Origin: Lutibacter agarilyticus
Lineage (GTDB): Bacteria; Bacteroidota; Bacteroidia; Flavobacteriales; Flavobacteriaceae
Length of the DNA: 64,000 nucleotides
NCBI RefSeq assembly: GCF_900188235.1
Contig: NZ_FZNT01000004.1
Location: forward strand, 124,001 to 188,000
Reading direction: 5' to 3'
The notes under the pieces are model-generated. The model was not told the origin of the DNA. It saw only the letters and a list, made by a program, of their open reading frames with translations, and ran no database searches. Positions 53,163 through 63,238 of this stretch are shown piece by piece (positions within the stretch are counted from its first letter, which is position 1; each line of letters begins with the position of its first letter). The position numbers were made by a program, and so were the translations under genes.

Positions 53163-54182
53163 CTATTTCACCGAATTAATAAGAACCTCATCTTGATACC
53201 CCATAAATGTAGCTGGGTACCTTACTTCTGGTTTCGTTAAATTATCAATTTCTTCAATCTCTTTTTTAGTAAGATTAATTTTAGTTGCATTCACATTGCT
53301 TTCAAGTTGTGTTAACTTACTTACACCAACAATTACCGTTGAAACTACTTTTTTAGACAACAACCAAGCTATAGAAACCTCTGCAGCTGAGCTGTTATGG
53401 TTTTCTGCAATTTCTTTAAGTTTATCAACAACTCTATAACCTAATTCTCTATCAAATAATCCTAAATCAAATGAGTTTAATCTAGCCCCAGCTGGTTCAG
53501 GATTTTCTTTGGTGTATTTACCTGTTAAAAAACCACTACTTAAAGGTGACCAAACCATCATACCTACTCCGTGATGTAAACTCATTGGAATAAATTCGTG
53601 TTCCATTTCACGATTTAAAATTGAATAATGCATTTGAGAAGCTGTAAAAGGTTGAAAATTCAAATCCTTTTGACGTTGAATCATTGTAGCTGCTTTCCAG
53701 GCTTGATAGTTTGAAAAACCAATATATCGAACCTTTCCTTTTTGTACTAGATTTTCCATAGCTCTCAAAGTCTCATCTATTGGAGTTATAGGGTCGTCAT
53801 TATGAAGTAAAACAACATCTAAATAATCTGTTTTTAATTTTTTTAAACTATTCTCAGCTTGTTCAATTAAGTGCTTTGCATTTACTCCTGCATTAAAGGC
53901 TTGATTCCCTGTTCTAAAAGAATATTTTGTTGAAATTAACACATCCTTTCTCTTTCCTTCTAGAGTTTTTCCTAATATTGACTCACTTTCTCCTTCACTA
54001 TACATATCAGCAGTATCAAACAAGTTAATCCCATAATCAATTGCTTTGCCTACTAATTCTTGTGCTTTTTTTTCGTCAAACACTAAATTTAAGCCTCCAG
54101 AAACTCCATTCCCAAAATTCATTGTACCTAATGATAATTCTGAAACCACCAAACCTGAATTTCCTAATTGATTGTACCTCAT
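53163..54182 (-). CDS. Aldo/keto reductase
   Basis: A 339-residue NAD(P)H-dependent reductase of the AKR superfamily. The tetrad is visible: Asp and Tyr in FDTADMYSEGESE, Lys in STKYSF, His in VVLLHNDD. FSNYQAWKA and the C-terminal VIVGVSKLTQLESN bind the cofactor. No signal peptide, so it is cytoplasmic. The likely substrate is a sugar or sugar-derived aldehyde, but it is not resolvable from sequence. It overlaps the sulfatase gene by 4 bp and precedes the AGE lipoprotein by 3 bp, so it belongs to the same transcript. Confidence 0.88.
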   Translation of the reverse strand: MRYNQLGNSGLVVSELSLGTMNFGNGVSGGLNLVFDEKKAQELVGKAIDYGINLFDTADMYSEGESESILGKTLEGKRKDVLISTKYSFRTGNQAFNAGVNAKHLIEQAENSLKKLKTDYLDVVLLHNDDPITPIDETLRAMENLVQKGKVRYIGFSNYQAWKAATMIQRQKDLNFQPFTASQMHYSILNREMEHEFIPMSLHHGVGMMVWSPLSSGFLTGKYTKENPEPAGARLNSFDLGLFDRELGYRVVDKLKEIAENHNSSAAEVSIAWLLSKKVVSTVIVGVSKLTQLESNVNATKINLTKKEIEEIDNLTKPEVRYPATFMGYQDEVLINSVK

Positions 54183-55951
54183 AATTTTATTTTTCTTAAA
54201 TGAATAGCTTTCAATTCTATTGATTTTCCTCCAGGAATTTCAATTGAACTTATTTTTACTTTTTGGATTCCTTTGTTTAATTTCAATGTACCTCCTATAA
54301 TTAAATTCCAATCTGTTTCTGGAGCTTCTTGTTCTCTTTGAACTCTATCATTGTTTTTAAATTTTGAATGTTCAAATACTTCCAAATTTTCTACTATTAA
54401 CTCTTGATTTCCAATCTCTACTTGTAATTTCACTCCTAAATTTTCTTGGTCTAAGGCATATTGTAAATGAATTTCATAATCACCTTCCTCAACAACTTCA
54501 ATTTCCCATTGTGCATAAGCTGACGTATTTGTCCAAAAGTCAATCCAATCGTGTGCCCAACCATATAAACTGTGATATGCAATTCCTGTATGACGGCGAT
54601 CTTTTCTAAATTCAAAAGGAGGATATAAGTTTGCTTCATGAGCTGGTAAAACCGTTGTAGGATATTTAGAATATCCTACAGGAATTTCTTTAGTTTCTGA
54701 ATGCATTTCTATTCCAGAATACCACTGATTATAAGATGATACTAATGAATCATATACTTTTGGTAAATCTTCACGAATATTAGAAGTTTGAGCTGGATCT
54801 TTTTCAATATTAAATAATTCATCATTTATCATCAAATAATTATTTGAAAGGACTCTTTTTTTGCCACTCCATTCTGAAAATAATTTTCTTTTTAGAAAAT
54901 CTTTTTCTCCTTGTAATAAAGGCTTAAAACTAATGCCATCAATTGATTTTTTATATTGATACTCTTTATCAATTAAATCTAACAATGTTGGTAAAACATC
55001 AATGTGTGCTAATGATTGGTGTATAATCTGACCTGTATTAATATTATTCTTCCAATTGATGATAAAAGGAACTCTAACTCCACCTTCATCTACCATTCCC
55101 TTTCGACCTTTAAGTCCTTGATTAAATCTATAATTCAATGGTCCGTTATCCGACATATAGATGACTATGGTATTTTCTCGAATATTCAGACTATCTAATT
55201 CTTTAAGGATTCGTCCAACATTGTCGTCAATATTTTCTCCCATTCCATAGATAGTAGCATTAAAATCATCGACACCTTTTTGTTTGTATTTATCAAAATA
55301 GGTATCTGGAACTTGTAATGGAGTATGTGGAGTTTGAAAAGGAATATAGCACAAAAAAGGAGTATTTTCTTTGTTACTTTCTGAAATAAAACGAATTGCT
55401 TCATTTGTTAAAACATCAGGCAAATACCCTTCAGTTTTAAATGGTTTTCCATTTTTTTCAATAGTAGTATCAAAATAATTTGTCCAATGTCCAGAAGTAA
55501 AACCAACAAACTCATCAAAACCTCTACCCAAAGGGTGGTATGGATAATGAGCGCCATTGTGCCATTTTCCAAATGCTCCCGTTTTATATCCGAAAGATTT
55601 AAAAATATCAGCCAATGTAGTTTCATTCAAATTCATATTTTCTCGACCACGAGTAACTCCAGAAACTCCTGTACGTTGATGGTATCGCCCTGTTAGTAAA
55701 CTAGCTCTCGTTGGTGCGCAAACAGGGCTAACGTAGAAATGATTGGCAAACGCACCTTCTTTAGCTAAATTGTCTAAAATCGGTGTTTCTGCTAAAGGAT
55801 TATTTGTGAATGATACATCTCCATAAGCTTGATCGTCAGTAACAATTAAAATAACATTTGGGCTTTCTACAAGCTGCTCTTTCTCATTTTTACAAGAAGT
55901 AAAAACAGTTAAAAACAGACCTACTAAAACCAGTTTCACTGTTGAATTCAT
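54179..55951 (-). CDS. Sulfatase (formylglycine-dependent), lipoprotein
   Basis: A 590-residue sulfatase of the large S1 type. The signal ends VFTSCKNE (lipoprotein). The activation motif VCAPTRASLLTGRYHQRTG carries the Cys that is converted to formylglycine; NVILIVTDDQAYGD provides metal ligands, and AFGKWHNGAHYPYHPLGRGF and YMSDNGPLNYRF complete the active site. Residues from about 460 on form an extra beta-rich, carbohydrate-binding-like domain (WEIEVVEEGDYEIHLQY). In a mannan operon it points to sulfate esters on the substrate. A formylglycine-generating or anaerobic maturase is not in view. Confidence 0.92.
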   Translation of the reverse strand: MNSTVKLVLVGLFLTVFTSCKNEKEQLVESPNVILIVTDDQAYGDVSFTNNPLAETPILDNLAKEGAFANHFYVSPVCAPTRASLLTGRYHQRTGVSGVTRGRENMNLNETTLADIFKSFGYKTGAFGKWHNGAHYPYHPLGRGFDEFVGFTSGHWTNYFDTTIEKNGKPFKTEGYLPDVLTNEAIRFISESNKENTPFLCYIPFQTPHTPLQVPDTYFDKYKQKGVDDFNATIYGMGENIDDNVGRILKELDSLNIRENTIVIYMSDNGPLNYRFNQGLKGRKGMVDEGGVRVPFIINWKNNINTGQIIHQSLAHIDVLPTLLDLIDKEYQYKKSIDGISFKPLLQGEKDFLKRKLFSEWSGKKRVLSNNYLMINDELFNIEKDPAQTSNIREDLPKVYDSLVSSYNQWYSGIEMHSETKEIPVGYSKYPTTVLPAHEANLYPPFEFRKDRRHTGIAYHSLYGWAHDWIDFWTNTSAYAQWEIEVVEEGDYEIHLQYALDQENLGVKLQVEIGNQELIVENLEVFEHSKFKNNDRVQREQEAPETDWNLIIGGTLKLNKGIQKVKISSIEIPGGKSIELKAIHLRKIKL

Positions 55952-55985
55952 AGTTATTATATTTAATTATGTCTATTCGTAATAA

Positions 55986-57470
55986 TTAATTTTTAATAAG
56001 CTCGGGTGCAATAACTTTATGTTGATCGCGATGGGCTCTATATGTCCAATCTTTACCACTGTTAACTGAAATTACAGTAGCTCCAGTTTCTAACCCAAGA
56101 AGTGTTTCAACAGGTTCTTTTCTTTTACTATTAGAAATTTCTAAGAATTTTTTTTTGTAGTTTACCATAAAAGCACTTCTTGCATATACCGCTTCTTGTG
56201 CTTGTACAACAACAATATCTGGGTCTGCTTTTAAAATATATTTAGGCAAAACAGAACCGTGAAAATGATGATTAGCATAAAAAACATCCGTTTTTATATC
56301 ATCAGGATAATTTTCTAGTATATTTTCTTGATTAGACGCATACGTATCCCCTCCATGGTAATATGTGAAACCGTTATATGTAATTTTTAACGCTAATGAT
56401 TTTGTATTCTCCTCATTTCCATTTTCACTACAATTAAGAAATTTTATTGCAATTCCATCTTGCTCTAAAACATACCCTGTAGGATAAGAATTATAGTCTA
56501 TAAACTGCTGAACATTAAATTCACGTTTTATAAGTTCTCCTCTATCTCCACTATCGTGATCTCCATGATAATGTGTAATCATAAAAGTATGAATTGTATC
56601 TATTTTGTGCCTCTTTAGCATTGGGACAACAATGCTATCTCTTACCCATTTTTTCCCAGAGTCAATCAATAAATTTTTTCCTGACGGTAGTCTCATAAAA
56701 ACTGACGAGCCATGTTCTACGTCAGGTACAATTATTGTTACCCCAGCTTGTTCAGAATTATTTACAATTGAAAGATGGGTGGTAATAGTAGATTTATTTA
56801 ATACCACTTTTAACAGAAAATCACCTTCCTCAAAACTATTTAATTCTTCACTTGATATTTTTAGTAATACCGATGATTCTTGATAAGTATATGATTCTAC
56901 ACTAAATTCAATTGGTTTCTCATTCAACAAAACAGTTTCAATTTCTTGGTGATAATTCTCTACTTTAAATACCAAAGGAGTATGTATTTCTTTTACAAAT
57001 TGTTGCTTTTTAGGACTAATAGCTACTTTTGGTTGCGCTTCAGATAGCATCAACCAATCAATATCCATATGCCCCCAATTTTCTTGTAATCCTAGTATAT
57101 TTGATCCTTTCTGAAAATAAAATGGTTGTTTAAACTCATTCCATGTTTCGGACATTGAAAAACCAACAGGTATTGTATCATTATTTTTTAATAAATATTG
57201 CTCTTTACTACCATTAAATGCTCTGTATGCAATATGAACATTATAGTACCCTTCTTTTGGTAAATTCACTTTCCATTTTACATTACCCTTGTCTTCAAGT
57301 CTTAAAAAAGAACGCTTTGTTGCTGTCTTGTCTTTTGTTATTTCTAACGTATTTTCAAAAGAATAAGACCCTTCTAACCTTTCATTTAGCTGCCCTCTAA
57401 TCAACTGAGTACAGACAATGAAAAAGAGAATTACAAGTTTAATTCGTGGGCTAATGATAGAACTCTTCAT
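55986..57470 (-). CDS. Secreted metallo-beta-lactamase-fold protein with N-terminal carbohydrate-binding-like domain
   Basis: A 494-residue exported protein (signal MKSSIISPRIKLVILFFIVC). Residues 30-140 look like a CBM6/35-type beta-sandwich (KGNVKWKVNLPKEGYYNVHI, NWGHMDIDWLML). A middle domain of about 100 residues follows, then a metallo-beta-lactamase fold from about 235, with ITHYHGDHDSGD (HxHxDH zinc site), KITYNGFTYYHGGDT and YANHHFHGSVLP. The fold resembles ComEC-type hydrolases. Its role in mannan use is unknown; an esterase or phosphodiesterase acting on a carbohydrate substituent would fit. Confidence 0.75.
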   Translation of the reverse strand: MKSSIISPRIKLVILFFIVCTQLIRGQLNERLEGSYSFENTLEITKDKTATKRSFLRLEDKGNVKWKVNLPKEGYYNVHIAYRAFNGSKEQYLLKNNDTIPVGFSMSETWNEFKQPFYFQKGSNILGLQENWGHMDIDWLMLSEAQPKVAISPKKQQFVKEIHTPLVFKVENYHQEIETVLLNEKPIEFSVESYTYQESSVLLKISSEELNSFEEGDFLLKVVLNKSTITTHLSIVNNSEQAGVTIIVPDVEHGSSVFMRLPSGKNLLIDSGKKWVRDSIVVPMLKRHKIDTIHTFMITHYHGDHDSGDRGELIKREFNVQQFIDYNSYPTGYVLEQDGIAIKFLNCSENGNEENTKSLALKITYNGFTYYHGGDTYASNQENILENYPDDIKTDVFYANHHFHGSVLPKYILKADPDIVVVQAQEAVYARSAFMVNYKKKFLEISNSKRKEPVETLLGLETGATVISVNSGKDWTYRAHRDQHKVIAPELIKN

Positions 57471-57518
57471 TTATAATTCTCTTTAATAATATTAATTTAT
57501 AACTCACTGTCAATTATG

Positions 57519-59378
57519 CTATTTATAACTAATTAAAACTCTACCTATCTGTGCTTTATGTTGAAAATCAATATTTAGGTACTTATACCCTTCAACAAAA
57601 TTTGACAACTCATATAAGGTTGGATTCCAATAACCATAATCTCCTTCTCCATGTTTTTCACTTAAAACACTGAACGTGATTGGTACAAATTCTTTACCAT
57701 CTTTAGATACTGAAAAAGTCAAACCATTTTCATTAGCTTGTTCAAAAGAATAAATTGTCACTTTTTTAATATCACCAGGAACTATATAAGACACATTACC
57801 TCCTTTATCACCTAGTATTCTTTCAGTGTCTTCTTTAAATTTTCGATCAAATCCTTGATCTACAATTACATTATTATATCCAAAAACAGTCATTAAATTC
57901 CCCATTTCATCAATCAAAGCTTTTTCAGAAACTTTAACAGGACCAACAACATTTGATTTAGGTGAAATTCCTACTGAATTTAATGCTTCAATTCTGTAAT
58001 AATATGAGTTGCCCATTTCTGCTGTTTCGTCATTAAACAATGCTACATATTGAACTGCTGCATCTGATATATTTTGAGCAATAACATTCCAAGGACCATT
58101 TTCACTCTCTGATCTTTCAATATTATATCCTGAAGCACCCACCGAACCTTGCCAAGAAATTTCAAAAACATTTTTAATTGGTAATAGTTTTGGTGCTTTT
58201 GGTATTGGTAATTCAGGAATTAGTTCGCCTCTTATTTCATAGGCTTTTTCACGCATTAGTTTTAACAAACCAATTTCATCATAATTAAAACCAGACGCAA
58301 AACCAGGCCAATGATATGCTTTGTATAAATTATGACCTACAGGTTCTGAATGCCAATAAAAACCACCTTCTTCTCTATGAGAACGAATGCTCCAATTTAA
58401 CGTACCAGCAATTTGTTTTTCTGAAATAATATAATCATATGCACTTCTATGTGCAGTTGTACTCTCAAACCCTAATTCTCCTAAAATATAAGGCTTTCTA
58501 CCTTTAATAACAGCCAAGTTTGACTTGATATTATCTATTTGTGAATAAGGATTTTGCTCGTAGTGATGAGAAGATAAAATATCAATATTTGAATCTTCAA
58601 CAGATTCTTTATGCACATATCTATAATTATCCATCGCATAATAACCATCCATAACTAAATGATTTTTATCAATAGATTTAATATATTTTGCTACTTCTTT
58701 CACCCAAGAATATGGCGAACTCAACTCATTTCCTGTTTCCCAACACAAAATAGATTTATCGTCTTTGTATTTTTCTCCAGTTAAAGTATTGGTTCTATTT
58801 AACGTAAAATCAATTGTTTTTTTGAAGTCATCCATTAGTTGCTCATCTACCCAAAAATCATCAAATGTCTTTCCTCTAAACTCCGCATATTGTGGTGCAC
58901 CACCCATCCATTTCCAGTTGTTTAATAACGAAAAAATAATTCTCACACCTGTTTCATTTGCAATTTTCAACATTAAATCATTCACCACAAATGCTTCCTC
59001 AACAAACTCTCCTGGACCAGTAATAAACGTTGGGTTGTCAGGTTCATCAGCTCTTTTAACAGGAAGCGTATAAATTCTAATTACCGTTCCTCCCATTTGC
59101 TTTACAGTTTCAAAAGCATCACGTATTTCAAATTCAGTAGGGTATCTGTATGGATTTTTAGTTAAAAAATTTAATTCGTCTTCAATATAATTAAGGTTAG
59201 GAATATTCATAGAAACAAACCTAAATTCCTTTTCTCCATCCATTAATGAATGCTCTTTTGCTGTAATAAATGTGGTAAACCCTTTAAATTTATCTTCATT
59301 AACTTGCTCCTTCTTAGACTCATTTTTTGTACAAGCGATGCTTGCCATAAACAAAAATAATATAGCTAATTGTTTCAT
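57519..59378 (-). CDS. GH5-like glycosidase lipoprotein with FN3 and C-terminal beta domain
   Basis: A 619-residue lipoprotein (signal ends MASIACTKN). The TIM-barrel has the acid/base Glu in CWETGNELSSPYSW and the nucleophile Glu in PYILGELGFES; NWKWMGGAPQYAEF is similar in place to the corresponding loop of the GH5 enzyme at 45672. A fibronectin III-like domain follows at about 395-480 (SGYNIERSESENGPWNVIAQ) and a discoidin-like beta domain ends the protein. Probably an exo- or endo-acting mannanase. The 24-bp and 48-bp gaps keep it in the operon. Confidence 0.78.
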   Translation of the reverse strand: MKQLAILFLFMASIACTKNESKKEQVNEDKFKGFTTFITAKEHSLMDGEKEFRFVSMNIPNLNYIEDELNFLTKNPYRYPTEFEIRDAFETVKQMGGTVIRIYTLPVKRADEPDNPTFITGPGEFVEEAFVVNDLMLKIANETGVRIIFSLLNNWKWMGGAPQYAEFRGKTFDDFWVDEQLMDDFKKTIDFTLNRTNTLTGEKYKDDKSILCWETGNELSSPYSWVKEVAKYIKSIDKNHLVMDGYYAMDNYRYVHKESVEDSNIDILSSHHYEQNPYSQIDNIKSNLAVIKGRKPYILGELGFESTTAHRSAYDYIISEKQIAGTLNWSIRSHREEGGFYWHSEPVGHNLYKAYHWPGFASGFNYDEIGLLKLMREKAYEIRGELIPELPIPKAPKLLPIKNVFEISWQGSVGASGYNIERSESENGPWNVIAQNISDAAVQYVALFNDETAEMGNSYYYRIEALNSVGISPKSNVVGPVKVSEKALIDEMGNLMTVFGYNNVIVDQGFDRKFKEDTERILGDKGGNVSYIVPGDIKKVTIYSFEQANENGLTFSVSKDGKEFVPITFSVLSEKHGEGDYGYWNPTLYELSNFVEGYKYLNIDFQHKAQIGRVLISYK

Positions 59379-59402
59379 TTTTTGAAATATTTTTGTTTTT
59401 TT

Positions 59403-60776
59403 TTATTTTCTTCTTGATGCTAAGTCTTTCGTGATTTCATCCATAAATTTATCGCTTAATTTATAGATTACTAAAATTCCTGCTGAAAGCAAAGCACCTG
59501 CAGCTGGATATATACTTATCAACATTCTTATTCCTTTTAAAGATTCTACGGTTTGTTCAGCATTGGCTTCAAAACCATATCCTGCTAATAACCAACCAGT
59601 AATTGCTCCTCCTAATGTCCACCCCATTTTTTGTGACATTGATGAAGATGAAAATACCAAACCTGTTGCACGCCTTCCTGTTTTCCATTCAGAATAATCA
59701 GCAATATCAGCGTACATAGACCAAATTAGTGGCAATACAATACCTGCTGTAACTCCGATAATAATATTCAATCCAAAAATGACAGCTATATCATTTGGAT
59801 TAACCCAATAAAATACAAAACTGAATATAGAGGCTAAAACCATTGCTCCAATAAAAGTGTTCTTCTTTCCATATTTTGCTGAAAGCGGTTTTGCTAATAA
59901 CACACCTAATAAATTTGTTACCAACCAAACAGTCATATAAGCTCCTGCTAGCTTATCCCATTTAACTTCTCCAAAAACTGGCAATACTTGATCGTGCACA
60001 AAATATTTAAAATAATACATGATACTTCCATCACGTAACGAGTTAAATATTAAAACTGCAATACCAGCTCCCAACATTATAAACCATTGACCATTTTTTG
60101 CTAAATCTTTGATGTCTTTTTTTATGGATGACTTTTCAGTAAGAGGCTTTACACGCTCTTTTGTCCATTTATAGGTTATTATAAAAAAGAATGCGGCTAA
60201 AACTGCATAAATAGCAACGGTATATTGATAGCTTTGCGCATCATCATTTCCTGAATTTCTGAAAAAATCTAGTAAATAAGGAACGGTAGCTGTCATAAAA
60301 ATACCACCCGAATACGCGCCTATAAATCGGAATGAAGCCAACGAGGTTCGCTCTTTGGTATCAGAAGTCATTACGCCCATTAACGATGAATACGGCACAT
60401 TAATAGCTGTATAAACCATCATCATTAAAGTATATGTTACATAGGCATAAATTAATTTGCCTGAAGGACCTAAATCCGGTGTTGAAAATGTTAAAACACC
60501 TATAAGTCCAAAAGGAATTGCTACCCATAATAAATACGGTCTGAATTTACCCATTGAAGTTTTCGTTCTATCAGAAACGATTCCCATTATAGGATCGTTT
60601 AATCCATCCCATAAACGAGTTAATAAAAACATTGTACCAACAGATGCTGGTGAAATTTCAACAACATCCGTATAATATATCATTAAAAACATGGAAAATA
60701 ATTTCCAAAACATTGAGGATGCAAAATCCCCAAATCCGTAACCTACTTTTTCTTTAAAGTTTATTTTTTCTGACAT
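59403..60776 (-). CDS. Glycoside-cation symporter, GPH family
   Basis: A 457-residue carrier of the glycoside-pentoside-hexuronide family (MelB-like), about 12 membrane segments. KVGYGFGDFASSMFWKLFSM, WDGLNDPIMGIVSDRTKT and YSEWKTGRRATGLVFSSSS are family hallmarks. It most likely brings mannobiose or mannosylglucose into the cell, since the cytoplasmic epimerase and phosphorylase for exactly these disaccharides are the two genes before it in the transcript. Gap to the epimerase gene 3 bp. Confidence 0.88.
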   Translation of the reverse strand: MSEKINFKEKVGYGFGDFASSMFWKLFSMFLMIYYTDVVEISPASVGTMFLLTRLWDGLNDPIMGIVSDRTKTSMGKFRPYLLWVAIPFGLIGVLTFSTPDLGPSGKLIYAYVTYTLMMMVYTAINVPYSSLMGVMTSDTKERTSLASFRFIGAYSGGIFMTATVPYLLDFFRNSGNDDAQSYQYTVAIYAVLAAFFFIITYKWTKERVKPLTEKSSIKKDIKDLAKNGQWFIMLGAGIAVLIFNSLRDGSIMYYFKYFVHDQVLPVFGEVKWDKLAGAYMTVWLVTNLLGVLLAKPLSAKYGKKNTFIGAMVLASIFSFVFYWVNPNDIAVIFGLNIIIGVTAGIVLPLIWSMYADIADYSEWKTGRRATGLVFSSSSMSQKMGWTLGGAITGWLLAGYGFEANAEQTVESLKGIRMLISIYPAAGALLSAGILVIYKLSDKFMDEITKDLASRRK

Positions 60777-60779
60777 ATT

Positions 60780-61994
60780 TTAAATTTTTTCTATACGTTC
60801 AATTAACTCCATTAATGCTCTTCCATTATGATAGGGGCATTTCCAAAAACCAACTTTAACTTCTGATGTAATTGGATTTCCATTCTCATCTACTCTCCAA
60901 TACCATTCTCCATTTTCTTTATCCTTTAAATTGAATTTAATAAAGTTCCAAAGTTTGATTATTCCTTCTAAATATTTTTCGTTATGATTGATCTCATATG
61001 CATCCATTAATCCTACCATAGCTTCTGCCTGTGGCCACCAATGCTTATCTGTATCCATATGACCATTATCAAATTCATTGAACAATGACCCATCAATATC
61101 TAATCCTTTTTTTATCGTTATTTCAACAAGTTGTAATGCCTTTTTTCGAATTGTTTTAATCCAATTTTCATCACCAATTATTAGAGCTGCTTCATGCAAA
61201 AGCCAAGCGCCTTCAATATCGTGACCAAAAGAAATTGCTGTGGATTGTATTTCCCAATCCATTCCAAAAAACAAATTAAAATGCCCTGTGTTTTTATCGA
61301 TGATTTTATCGTTAAATATTTCTAACAATGCAGTAATGCTTTGTTTTAATTTTTCTGAAGGATTTATTCTATAAAGATTCACATATGGTTCAATAATATG
61401 TAAATGAGTGTTCATAGATTTCGGAGAATTCTGATCCTTATCGCTTAGACGCATATCCTTAATTACACTCCAATCATCCTTCAATGCTTCTATATAACCT
61501 CCGCTTATTTTATCACAAAACTTATTTTCTAGAATTTCATAAAGAGAGTTAGCATAATTTAAACTTTTTGTATGCTGTGTAGCTCTATAATATTCTGAAA
61601 ACGCATATATTCCAAAACCTTGTGCGTATGCCTGTTTTCTGCTATTTAATGGATTTCCAAGATAATCTACTTCCCAAATCAATCCTTCATTTTTAGCATC
61701 CCAAAAATGATTGATAAGGTAATTGTAAGCCCTGTCAGCAACAGCTTTATATTCCGCTAAATTTGTGGTTCTAAATGCAGCTGAAAATGTCCATAAAATT
61801 CGAGTATTTAAAATAACCCCTTTTGAAGCTTCACTATTTTTTTCTCCAAAATGATTAATTTCTCCAATAAAACCTCCATTATTATTGTCTATAGCTTCTA
61901 AAGCCCAAAAACTTAATAAGGAACTTAGTTCAAGCGACAATTCCTCTTTTAAATTATTGATATTATTAGCTAATATGTTATTATCAATTACCAT
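60780..61994 (-). CDS. Cellobiose/mannobiose 2-epimerase (AGE family)
   Basis: Converts beta-1,4-mannobiose to mannosylglucose by epimerising the reducing-end sugar at C2. The 404-residue length and motifs match cytoplasmic cellobiose 2-epimerases: SFGHDIEGAWLLHEAA, DKHWWPQAEAMVGLMDAY and WKCPYHNGRALMELIERI contain the three catalytic His residues. NTRILWTFSAAFR is also conserved. No signal peptide. Its product is the substrate of the GH130 phosphorylase encoded 21 bp upstream in the same operon. Confidence 0.92.
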   Translation of the reverse strand: MVIDNNILANNINNLKEELSLELSSLLSFWALEAIDNNNGGFIGEINHFGEKNSEASKGVILNTRILWTFSAAFRTTNLAEYKAVADRAYNYLINHFWDAKNEGLIWEVDYLGNPLNSRKQAYAQGFGIYAFSEYYRATQHTKSLNYANSLYEILENKFCDKISGGYIEALKDDWSVIKDMRLSDKDQNSPKSMNTHLHIIEPYVNLYRINPSEKLKQSITALLEIFNDKIIDKNTGHFNLFFGMDWEIQSTAISFGHDIEGAWLLHEAALIIGDENWIKTIRKKALQLVEITIKKGLDIDGSLFNEFDNGHMDTDKHWWPQAEAMVGLMDAYEINHNEKYLEGIIKLWNFIKFNLKDKENGEWYWRVDENGNPITSEVKVGFWKCPYHNGRALMELIERIEKI

Positions 61995-62015
61995 TTTACT
62001 TTAAATTTATGTGTG

Positions 62016-63206
62016 TTAAACAACCTTGGTAATTTGTTTGTGCTGTTGATTTTTTTCAACTTGATTTATGATAGTTTCTACAGATAAATGTGAATACAAT
62101 TTATCCTCAGGAGAATTCACACAATAATCTACCAATTGATCAATTGTTGAAGTTGCTACGTGCATTCTTGTATCAGATGAAGCATAATAAATGTAAACTT
62201 TTCCATCTTCATCATCAATCCAACCATTTGAAAATACAACATTAGAAACATCTCCTAATCTTTCTTCCTTAAGAGGAGCCAATAAATGACCTCCAGGTTT
62301 ATGAGTTACTATCCAAGGCTTCTCAAGATCTGTCATAAACATATACAACGTATATCTTAAACCAGCTGCTGTATTTCTAACACCATGTGCTAGATTCAAC
62401 CATCCTTTTGATGTTTTAATTGGTGCTGGACCTAAGCCATTTTTTACTTCATAAATAGTATGATAGGTTTTTGCATCTACAATTTTCTCTTCTTTTACTT
62501 CAGGGTTCTCAATGGTGTCAGACAGGCCAAATCCTATTCCCCCACCTTTTCCAGTGTCAATAAACCCATCTTGAGGACGCGTAAAAAAAGCGTACTTACC
62601 TTCAACCAAATGCGGAAACAAAACTACGTTTCGTTGTTGACCAGTTGTTGAAATTAGGTCTGGTAAGCGTTCCCAACTTAATAGATCTTTTGTTCTTACA
62701 ATTCCTGCATTGGCTACTGCTGTTGAAGTGTCTCCATCAGGTGAAGATGGATCTTTACGCTCACTACAAAACACACCATAAATCCAACCATCATCATGTT
62801 GTGTTAAACGCATATCATAAACGTTTGTATCAAAATCACCTACAATTTGAGGGATTGTAATTGGTTTATCCCAAAACTTAAAATTATCTACACCATTTGG
62901 GCTTTCAGCAATTGAAAAAAATGATTTTCTATCATTACCTTCTACTCTTACTACCAATAAATATTTACCATTAAGTTTTATTGCCCCTGCATTAAACGTT
63001 GCATTAAAACCAATACGTTCCATAAAATAAGGATTAGTTTCAGGGTTGTAATCAAAACGCCATTCTAAAGGAATATGATCTCTGGTTAAAATTGGATTTT
63101 CGTATTTATTATATATTCCATTTGTGCTAAATAACATTTTATTTTGCTCTACAACTAACTCCTTGTAGTTGTCTTCTATATGTTCTATACGTTTTAAATA
63201 ATTCAT
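62016..63206 (-). CDS. GH130 4-O-beta-D-mannosyl-D-glucose phosphorylase
   Basis: Splits mannosylglucose with phosphate to mannose 1-phosphate and glucose. The 396-residue length and start ([20 protein letters not shown]) match GH130 subfamily 1. The catalytic Asp131 lies in [11 protein letters not shown], at the same number that I recall for the Bacteroides fragilis enzyme. [20 protein letters not shown] and [20 protein letters not shown] are other conserved parts. Cytoplasmic. Coupled to the 2-epimerase and GPH carrier, it gives the phosphorolytic route of mannan use. Confidence 0.92.
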   Translation of the reverse strand: MNYLKRIEHIEDNYKELVVEQNKMLFSTNGIYNKYENPILTRDHIPLEWRFDYNPETNPYFMERIGFNATFNAGAIKLNGKYLLVVRVEGNDRKSFFSIAESPNGVDNFKFWDKPITIPQIVGDFDTNVYDMRLTQHDDGWIYGVFCSERKDPSSPDGDTSTAVANAGIVRTKDLLSWERLPDLISTTGQQRNVVLFPHLVEGKYAFFTRPQDGFIDTGKGGGIGFGLSDTIENPEVKEEKIVDAKTYHTIYEVKNGLGPAPIKTSKGWLNLAHGVRNTAAGLRYTLYMFMTDLEKPWIVTHKPGGHLLAPLKEERLGDVSNVVFSNGWIDDEDGKVYIYYASSDTRMHVATSTIDQLVDYCVNSPEDKLYSHLSVETIINQVEKNQQHKQITKVV

Positions 63207-63238
63207 TTCAATATATTTTTAAATATTTTATACTTTTT

